From NCBI GenBank assembly GCA_023391835.1, contig JAEWAE010000058.1, forward strand, positions 1 through 7,905: a stretch of DNA of 7,905 nt, read 5' to 3'. The position numbers and the translations under genes were made by a program. The notes under the pieces are model-generated. The model made no database searches. It worked only from the letters and a program-made list of their open reading frames with translations, and had not been told where the DNA came from. How positions within the stretch are numbered: position 1 is the stretch's first letter; each line of letters starts with the position of its first letter. This document shows, one piece after another, positions 1-5,370 of the stretch. The DNA is from Bacillota bacterium (GTDB lineage Bacteria > Bacillota > Clostridia > Oscillospirales > Ethanoligenentaceae).

Positions 1-2093
1 CAGCGGCAAAGTCGGCTGATGGCCTTGGGAACGAACTCAAGGATAGCGGAGACGAAGCGGAGAAATCCGGTTCCAAGTTTGAGAAACTGGGCGGCGTCCT
101 CAAAGGCGTGGGTGTGGCGATGGGCGCGGTTGTCGTTGCCGCGGGAGCCGCCGCCGTGAAACTCGGGCAGGAAGTCATTGCTGCTTACTCGGACTATGAA
201 CAGCTTGTCGGAGGCGTGGATACGCTGTTCGGCGAAGCGTCAAAAACGGTGCAGGGCTACGCCGAAACCGCCTTTAAAACCGCCGGTATGTCCGCGAACA
301 CATATATGGAGACGGTCACGGGTTTTTCGGCGAGCCTTATCCAGTCCCTCGGCGGAGACACCGCGAAGGCGGCCAAAGTCGCGGATATGGCGATTACGGA
401 TATGGCCGACAACGCCAATAAAATGGGTACGGGCATCTCGTCCATACAAGACGCCTATCAGGGGTTCGCCAAACAGAACTACACCATGCTGGATAACTTG
501 AAGCTGGGTTACGGCGGCACGAAGTCCGAAATGGAGCGGCTGCTCGCCGATGCTGAAAAGTTCTCCGGCATTAAATATGACATCTCTTCGTATGCGGATG
601 TCGCCGAAGCAATCCACGTCATCCAGACAGAAATGGGAATCACCGGTACGACCGCCAAGGAAGCAACCGAAACGATAAGCGGTTCTATTGCCGGTATGCA
701 GTCGGCCATCGGTAACCTGATGGCGGGGCTTGGCAACGCGGACGCGGATATTAAAGTGCTGATCGGCAACGTGGTGGACGCGTTCCAAAACGTCGTGAAA
801 AACATCACGCCGGTTATTCAGAACATCGTCGCCGCTTTGCCGCCCGCCCTTAACGGAATTCTAAAGGCGGTCGGAGATTTGCTTCCCACACTGCTGTCTA
901 CGGTGGTCAATCTGTTCACACAGATGCTGAATACGATTCTGACGCTCCTGCCGCAGCTTATCCCCGCGGCCGTGGACGCAGTAAGGACGATAATCGGCGC
1001 GATGATTGACAGCCTGCCGCTCCTCGTCGACGCGGCGGTGCAATTGGTGACGGCTCTGGTCGGCGGCATTGGCTCGGCACTGCCGGAACTGATACCGGCG
1101 GCGGTGAGCGCGGTCACTACCATCGTTCAAGGCTTGGCGGATAATCTGCCCATGATCCTTGACGCGGCGCTGCAGCTTATCCTTGGGCTTGCCCGTGGTC
1201 TGCTGGACGCGATCCCGCAGTTAATCGCCGCCCTGCCCACCATTATTACAGCCATTGTGGACTTTATCATCGAAGCGATCCCGGAGATTATCGACGCGGG
1301 CATTCAGCTGCTGGTGTCACTGGTGACCGCATTGCCCGTCATTATCGACGCCGTGGTCAAAGCGATTCCGAAGATTATTAACGGTATCATTACCGCAGTG
1401 ATCGGAGCGATCCCATTGATCATTGACGCCGGGGTGAAGCTGCTCATCGCCTTAATTCAGAATCTGCCGCAGATCATCACCACGGTTGTAAAGGCTATCC
1501 CTCAAATTGTCGGAAGTTTAGTAAACGCCATCGTCGGGAACATCGACAAGATCATCCTCGCGGGCGTCCAGCTGCTGGTCGCACTTATTGCGAACCTTCC
1601 GGCGATCATTGCCGCCGTAGTCAAGGCGGTGCCACAGATTGTCGCGGGGCTGGTCAGCGCCTTTAACGGCTGCATCGGGCAGATGGCGCAGGTCGGCGGC
1701 AACCTCATTAAGGGATTGTGGCAGGGTATTTCCGACGCGGGCGCATGGCTGTGGAACAAAATAAGCGGCTTCTTTGGCGGGATTGTGGACCGCATCAAGG
1801 ACTTTTTCGGCATCCATTCTCCGTCGACGCTCTTTGCCGGGCTTGGCAAAAACATGGGTGAAGGCATTGGCGTGGGCTTTGAGGACGCAATGTCCGCCGT
1901 ATCGCTGGATATGCAGAACGCCATCCCCACCCGCTTTGATGTCAACACCGGCGGCGTGTCCGGGCAAGGCGGCGCTGTTTCCGGTACAAACATCACACAG
2001 AACATTTCCGTGGTGACGCCGAAGGCACTGTCCGAAAAGGAACTGGCACGGGAATTCAAGAACCTCTCGCGCAAGCTGGCGCTGGAGTATTAA
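1..2093 (+). CDS. Phage tail tape measure protein, 5' partial
   Basis: The open frame begins at base 3 with no start codon before it, so the N-terminus lies outside the window; 696 residues are visible. The GTG at 108 is internal, because the charged, helix-forming sequence before it (ending KFEKLGGVLKG) continues in frame and is typical of tape measures. Numbering from base 3: a hydrophobic helix at about residues 36-58; a TP901-type core at about 62-250, starting near SDYEQLVGGVDTLFG; a very hydrophobic array of 44-residue repeats at 255-562; and a C-terminal FGIHSPSTLFAGLGKNMGEG motif at about 602-621, a hallmark of this family in Firmicutes phages. Known role: it fills the tail tube, sets tail length during assembly and is ejected through the envelope on infection. 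The stop codon overlaps the ribosome binding site of the next gene. Family assignment is firm; total length is unknown. Confidence 0.95.
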   Translation, partial: AAKSADGLGNELKDSGDEAEKSGSKFEKLGGVLKGVGVAMGAVVVAAGAAAVKLGQEVIAAYSDYEQLVGGVDTLFGEASKTVQGYAETAFKTAGMSANTYMETVTGFSASLIQSLGGDTAKAAKVADMAITDMADNANKMGTGISSIQDAYQGFAKQNYTMLDNLKLGYGGTKSEMERLLADAEKFSGIKYDISSYADVAEAIHVIQTEMGITGTTAKEATETISGSIAGMQSAIGNLMAGLGNADADIKVLIGNVVDAFQNVVKNITPVIQNIVAALPPALNGILKAVGDLLPTLLSTVVNLFTQMLNTILTLLPQLIPAAVDAVRTIIGAMIDSLPLLVDAAVQLVTALVGGIGSALPELIPAAVSAVTTIVQGLADNLPMILDAALQLILGLARGLLDAIPQLIAALPTIITAIVDFIIEAIPEIIDAGIQLLVSLVTALPVIIDAVVKAIPKIINGIITAVIGAIPLIIDAGVKLLIALIQNLPQIITTVVKAIPQIVGSLVNAIVGNIDKIILAGVQLLVALIANLPAIIAAVVKAVPQIVAGLVSAFNGCIGQMAQVGGNLIKGLWQGISDAGAWLWNKISGFFGGIVDRIKDFFGIHSPSTLFAGLGKNMGEGIGVGFEDAMSAVSLDMQNAIPTRFDVNTGGVSGQGGAVSGTNITQNISVVTPKALSEKELAREFKNLSRKLALEY
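765..1688 (+). repeat. Seven tandem 44-residue (132-base) hydrophobic repeats in the tape measure
   Basis: Units begin at 765, 897, 1029, 1161, 1293, 1425 and 1557, with no insertion or deletion between them. Each opens with a [D/L/S/G]-x-x-[V/I/L]-x-x-[L/F] pattern (DAAVQLV, DAALQLI, DAGIQLL, DAGVKLL, LAGVQLL). Proline recurs at unit position 41 in the first five units and at position 26 in five of seven. The later units divide further into 11-residue blocks such as LPQIITTVVKA, IPQIVGSLVNA, LPAIIAAVVKA and VPQIVAGLVSA, so each unit is 4 x 11. The first unit (765-896) and any continuation after 1688 (QVGGNLIKGLW) are the weakest matches. Third codon positions have diverged, so this is a protein repeat rather than recent DNA duplication. 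Confidence 0.85.
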
Positions 2094-2098
2094 GGAGG
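2092..2098 (+). promoter_or_regulatory. Ribosome binding site of the distal tail gene, overlapping the upstream stop
   Basis: AAGGAGG lies 7 bases before the ATG at 2106 and shares its first two bases with the TAA of the tape measure gene (2091-2093). This suggests that ribosomes finishing the tape measure can reinitiate on the next gene, and it fixes the ATG at 2106 as the start. Confidence 0.85.
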
Positions 2099-2105
2099 GA
2101 CGGCT

Positions 2106-2957
2106 ATGGAACTGACCTATGTCAACGCAAACGGCAAAAGCATCACGCTCAAACAAAGCCGTCCGTATTTCCTTCAGAAGATAGACGGCACCGGCGATGT
2201 TCGTCAGACCGTCAATACGTTCAAGGCGCCGGATCAGGACGGTGCCTTTTACATCTCCTCTACGCTGGATATGCGCAACATCACGCTGGAAGGCACGGTC
2301 ATAGCGGACACGCCTGATGAAGCCTACGCGCGGCGGCACGGTTTCCTTCAGATATTCAGCCCCAAGGTGGGCGGGACGCTTCTGTACCGGGAGCGGCAAA
2401 TCGCCTGCGTCGTGGAGGAAGCGGGATTTACGGTTTCCACGCGCCATCGGATACCCGGCTTTTTTGTCAGCCTGCTCTGCCCGTCGCCTTTCTTTGAAAT
2501 GCCGGAGGAAATCCGCGAGGAACTGGCGTCCTGGATACCGAAGTTCCAATTTGAGCTGGAGATACCCGAAAGCGGCATGGAATTCGGGATGCGCCAGCCC
2601 AGCCAGATCATCACGGTGGACAATATCGGCGACGTTTCCTGCGGTTGCGAGATTGTGTTCCACGCGCTGGGAACGGTGACGAATCCCGAACTGCTGAACA
2701 TAGATACCGGGGAATATGTCCGTATCCTCACGACAATGGACGCCGGGGATGAGCTGCGGGTATACACCCATTTTGCGGGCAAGCGCGTCGTCAGCGTTAA
2801 TGGCGGCACAGAGACAAACGCTTTTTCACTGCTGGATACCGGCTCGGCGTTCTTTCAGCTTGCCGCCGGTATCAATACTCTGCGCTACGACGCTTCGGTC
2901 AATATGGATCTGCTGGAGGTCAGCATTTATTACCGGCCGCAGTTTCTGGGGGTGTGA
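2106..2957 (+). CDS. Distal tail protein (Dit), Sipho_tail family
   Basis: A 283-residue protein of the Sipho_tail / SPP1 gp19.1 type. In known phages it forms a hexameric ring joining the end of the tail tube to the baseplate or tip hub. Residues 1-135 fit the conserved N-terminal ring domain: a short N-terminal strand, then YFLQKIDGTGDVRQTVNTFK, DQDGAFYISSTLDMRNITLEG, a helix around TPDEAYARRHGFLQIF, and a strand pair ending FVSLLCPSPFFE. Residues from about 140 to 283 are beta-rich (IPKFQFELEIP, IITVDNIGDVSCGCEIVFHA, LLNIDTGEYVRI, INTLRYDASVNMDLLEVSIYY) and fit the galectin-like C-terminal domain seen in longer Dit proteins. The position between tape measure and Tal protein is the canonical one. 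The start at 2106 is supported by a strong ribosome binding site. The stop overlaps the region of the next start, implying coupled translation. Confidence 0.92.
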   Translation: MELTYVNANGKSITLKQSRPYFLQKIDGTGDVRQTVNTFKAPDQDGAFYISSTLDMRNITLEGTVIADTPDEAYARRHGFLQIFSPKVGGTLLYRERQIACVVEEAGFTVSTRHRIPGFFVSLLCPSPFFEMPEEIREELASWIPKFQFELEIPESGMEFGMRQPSQIITVDNIGDVSCGCEIVFHALGTVTNPELLNIDTGEYVRILTTMDAGDELRVYTHFAGKRVVSVNGGTETNAFSLLDTGSAFFQLAAGINTLRYDASVNMDLLEVSIYYRPQFLGV

Positions 2958-2959
2958 GG

Positions 2960-4837
2960 ATGGAGCTGTATATCTACAATTTGAGCCGAGAGCTTACAGG
3001 CATCGTGGAGTCCTTCGAATATCTGCGCTGGACGCGGCGTTACTCCCAGTGCGGCTCCTTTGAAATGAAAGCCATCGCGACACCGCAAAACACCGTTCTC
3101 TTACAGGAGGGTAATTTCTTATGGAAAAGCGACGACGAGGAAGCGGGAATCATTGAGCACCTGGAAATGGCGCAGGCGGACAAGGAAATCATCACGGCAA
3201 GCGGCCGCTTCGCCACCTCGTTTCTCTCCCGGCGCATTGTCTGGCAAATGGAGAAGCTGTCGGGCGACCTCTCCTCCTGTGTGGGACAGCTATTAAACAA
3301 CCATCTCATCAGCCCAACTGAAACGGCGCGACGAATCGGCGGCATAGCCTTTTCGTCCCCGAGTCTGGGCGTTGCCGTCAGCACCCAGATATCGTACAAG
3401 AATCTGATGGACGCAGTGACGGAGCTGTGCGGCGCTTCGGAGATTGGCATAAAGACCGTGTTCACTCCGGCGACACGCGTTTTTACCGTGGCGCTGTATA
3501 AGGGCGGCAACTCCCAAGCGGTGTTCTCCAAGGAATACGAGAATCTGACGGAGCAGAGCTATACGGAGAGCGCGTCGGATTACGCCAACACCGCGCTCAT
3601 CGGCGGCGAGGGTGAAGGAGACGGTCGCACGTTTGCCGCCATTACGAGCGGTTCCGGCGAAACGCGGCGCGAGATTTTTGTGGATGCCAAAGACCTGCAG
3701 AAATCGGACTTCGGCGACGGTTACAGCGACGCGCTGATTTTCCGTGGGCAGAGTAAGCTGAGCGAGCAAGAAATCCGGTATTCGTTCGACACTTCGGTTA
3801 ACCCCCACGGCAACCTGACCTACAAGATGGACTTCGACCTCGGACAAACGGTTAAAGTCATGTCCAAAGCCTGGGGCGTATCCATGACGACACGCATCAC
3901 CGAAATCGAGGAAACCTACGACGCGGACGGTCTGAGCATCAGCGTCGTGTTCGGCAAAGCCGAGCTGGCCATCGCGCAGAAAATGCGTTCGGACATGAGC
4001 GAGGTCAAAACGGCGCTGTCGGCCCCGGCAGGCATAGCCGAAGTAACCGAGGCGCTGGATGCCGTGTCGGGAACGCTGGGAAATCTGTCGGAGGTTGATC
4101 AGAAAATTCAGGGAGATACCTTCACAGCCACCGTGAACAACTTGTTCGGGAAGCTGCCCGCGCTTGAAATAACCGTGGGAGTTGGTACGATATCGGCCGG
4201 ACAATACGCCCTGCGCCATATGGAGCCGGGCGATTCGCTGTACTTTACCTCGTGGAGCGGCAACAAATTCAGCGACCAGCCCAGCGACGACGGGCAGGTT
4301 TTTCTGGTAAAACACAACGGGGACAGCACGGGAACCGGCTACCAGCGGGCGATGGGCTTCTTTATCTCCCGCAATACTATGACGTTTTACGTGATTTCCG
4401 TCTTCATATACAACAATCCGTCGGGCACGGCGAACTGGCTGAATATCAACTACGAGCCGATCACTACGGCGCGGCTGGCGAGCGGCGCTGTGACTACCGT
4501 GAAAATCGCCCAGGAAGCCGACGCCTCGGTTACCTACTCGCTTGGAAGCGGCGTTACGATGGGCGCGAATATGTCATTTGTGAATAAGGGTGTCGTTTCC
4601 ATCGGAATGCAGGTCAATATTGGCTCCTCGGGAGTCGCCTCCGGCGGCACGATTCTTACGATCACAAACGCGAACTTTTACCCCTACTCGACGGTTCGCT
4701 CCGTGGCGACTGCCGTGGGCGGCAGCGGCACCAATATGCCGATCACAATCAGCGCGAGCGGTGTGGTGGCGAACGCCGCCTCGTCCACGCTGCCCACGGG
4801 CTATTACCTGATATCCTGCTCTTACGCGAGGGCTTAA
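2960..4837 (+). CDS. Gp37-like tail-associated (Tal) protein with receptor-tip-like C-terminus
   Basis: A 625-residue protein from the ATG at 2960. A GTG at 2954 overlaps the previous stop as GTGA and would add two residues; I prefer ATG because MELYIYN is the usual start of this family and a G-rich stretch at 2948-2954 is suitably spaced. Residues 1 to about 345 match the siphovirus ReqiPepy6 Gp37-like family (LRWTRRYSQCGSFEM near the N-terminus, then alternating strands ending ITEIEETYDADGLSISVVFG), a baseplate-hub type fold below Dit. A predicted coiled linker follows at about 335-390. Residues about 395-500 are a beta-rich domain; 501-517 (ITTARLASGAVTTVKIA) is a fibre-type connector; 518-625 is a serine/glycine-rich tip with NFYPYSTVR and a final GYYLISCSYARA, resembling receptor-binding tips of tail fibres. 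No peptidase or glycosidase motif is visible. The hub role is inferred from family and position; the tip role from composition and motifs only. Confidence 0.88.
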   Translation: MELYIYNLSRELTGIVESFEYLRWTRRYSQCGSFEMKAIATPQNTVLLQEGNFLWKSDDEEAGIIEHLEMAQADKEIITASGRFATSFLSRRIVWQMEKLSGDLSSCVGQLLNNHLISPTETARRIGGIAFSSPSLGVAVSTQISYKNLMDAVTELCGASEIGIKTVFTPATRVFTVALYKGGNSQAVFSKEYENLTEQSYTESASDYANTALIGGEGEGDGRTFAAITSGSGETRREIFVDAKDLQKSDFGDGYSDALIFRGQSKLSEQEIRYSFDTSVNPHGNLTYKMDFDLGQTVKVMSKAWGVSMTTRITEIEETYDADGLSISVVFGKAELAIAQKMRSDMSEVKTALSAPAGIAEVTEALDAVSGTLGNLSEVDQKIQGDTFTATVNNLFGKLPALEITVGVGTISAGQYALRHMEPGDSLYFTSWSGNKFSDQPSDDGQVFLVKHNGDSTGTGYQRAMGFFISRNTMTFYVISVFIYNNPSGTANWLNINYEPITTARLASGAVTTVKIAQEADASVTYSLGSGVTMGANMSFVNKGVVSIGMQVNIGSSGVASGGTILTITNANFYPYSTVRSVATAVGGSGTNMPITISASGVVANAASSTLPTGYYLISCSYARA

Positions 4838-4838
4838 C

Positions 4839-4844
4839 GGGAGG
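4839..4844 (+). promoter_or_regulatory. Ribosome binding site for the small baseplate gene
   Basis: GGGAGG lies 8 bases before the ATG at 4853, just after the TAA at 4835-4837, and supports that ATG as the start. The gap of only 15 bases between genes leaves no obvious room for a promoter. Confidence 0.8.
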
Positions 4845-4852
4845 AAAGCAAT

Positions 4853-5356
4853 ATGGAGAAAAGCGGATTTTTCAACTCATCGGATGGGGACAGAATCTAT
4901 GACGCAACGGACTTCGCGGCGTATTTCGGAAGTCTTGTCTCAAACGGCGTATTTTACGCGGCGGCGACCAACCTGCAGGCGACGCCGGGGAGCGGACTGG
5001 CGGTAAGCATTGCGGCGGGCGGCGCGTGGATCAACGGATACCGGTATGAAAACACGGACGCCTTAAACCTTCCGCTCACCACGGCGAACGGGAGCAATCC
5101 CCGGATTGACCGGGTCGTTGTCCGTTTAAGCAAGGTCAGCCGAAATATCCAGCTCGCCGTTGTCACCGGCACCCCCGCCGCGACGCCGGCGGCTCCGGCG
5201 CTGACAAGAACCAGCGACGTATATGAGCTTGGCATTGCCGACGTGATGATACCGGCCGCCGCCACGTCAATCGCCGCGAACAACATCACCGATACCCGGC
5301 TGAACACCAGCCTTTGCGGGCTGGTCAATTCGCTGATAACGGCAATCTATGAATAA
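4853..5356 (+). CDS. Small baseplate / tail-fibre base structural protein
   Basis: A 167-residue protein of a type common just after the Tal gene in Firmicutes phages, where it is usually annotated only as a structural or hypothetical protein. It starts EKSGFFNSSDGDRIYDATDF, continues with AAYFGSLVSNGVF, a strand pair around AVSIAAGGAWINGYRYENT, then RIDRVVVRLSKVSRNIQLAV, an alanine/proline hinge (PAATPAAPAL) and SDVYELGIADVMIP, ending NITDTRLNTSLCGLVNSLI. The same N-terminal signature is found at the base of longer fibre proteins, so this may be a free-standing fibre-attachment module that recruits the large fibre encoded 15 bases downstream. That partnership is inference from gene order. 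No signal peptide, membrane segment or enzymatic motif is seen. The family resemblance is from memory; no named domain is claimed. Confidence 0.82.
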   Translation: MEKSGFFNSSDGDRIYDATDFAAYFGSLVSNGVFYAAATNLQATPGSGLAVSIAAGGAWINGYRYENTDALNLPLTTANGSNPRIDRVVVRLSKVSRNIQLAVVTGTPAATPAAPALTRTSDVYELGIADVMIPAAATSIAANNITDTRLNTSLCGLVNSLITAIYE

Positions 5357-5364
5357 GGAGGTGA
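5355..5364 (+). promoter_or_regulatory. Perfect Shine-Dalgarno sequence fixing a GTG start
   Basis: AAGGAGGTGA is fully complementary to the conserved 3' end of bacterial 16S rRNA. It overlaps the TAA at 5354-5356 of the upstream gene and sits 6 bases before the GTG at 5371. It justifies choosing this GTG over any later ATG as the start of the large fibre gene. The consensus strength suggests high translation. Confidence 0.88.
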
Positions 5365-5370
5365 ACGAAA

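Noticed and set aside
108..110. GTG at 108 as the true start of the tape measure
   Set aside because: There is no ribosome binding site before it, and the frame is open back to base 3 with family-typical helical sequence.
178..501. A 107-residue open frame on the plus strand inside the tape measure
   Set aside because: It is an out-of-frame shadow full of Arg, Pro and Ser, inside a coding region whose own frame gives a clear TP901-type core.
765..1688. CRISPR-like or other direct DNA repeat
   Set aside because: The 132-base periodicity is in frame and visible only at protein level; the DNA copies are too diverged and there are no spacers.
1518..2771. A 417-residue open frame on the minus strand
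   Set aside because: It lies antisense across the end of the tape measure and most of the Dit gene, both well-supported families. It is rich in Arg, His and Ala as expected from antisense reading of GC-rich codons, and shows no recognisable motif.
2954..2959. GTG at 2954 as the start of the Gp37-like gene
   Set aside because: It is possible, since it overlaps the upstream stop as GTGA, but the ATG at 2960 gives the family-typical start MELYIY and a better-spaced G-rich binding site. The difference is only two residues.
3293..4315. A 340-residue open frame on the minus strand
   Set aside because: It is fully antisense to the Gp37-like gene, has an Arg/His-rich shadow composition and no known family resemblance.
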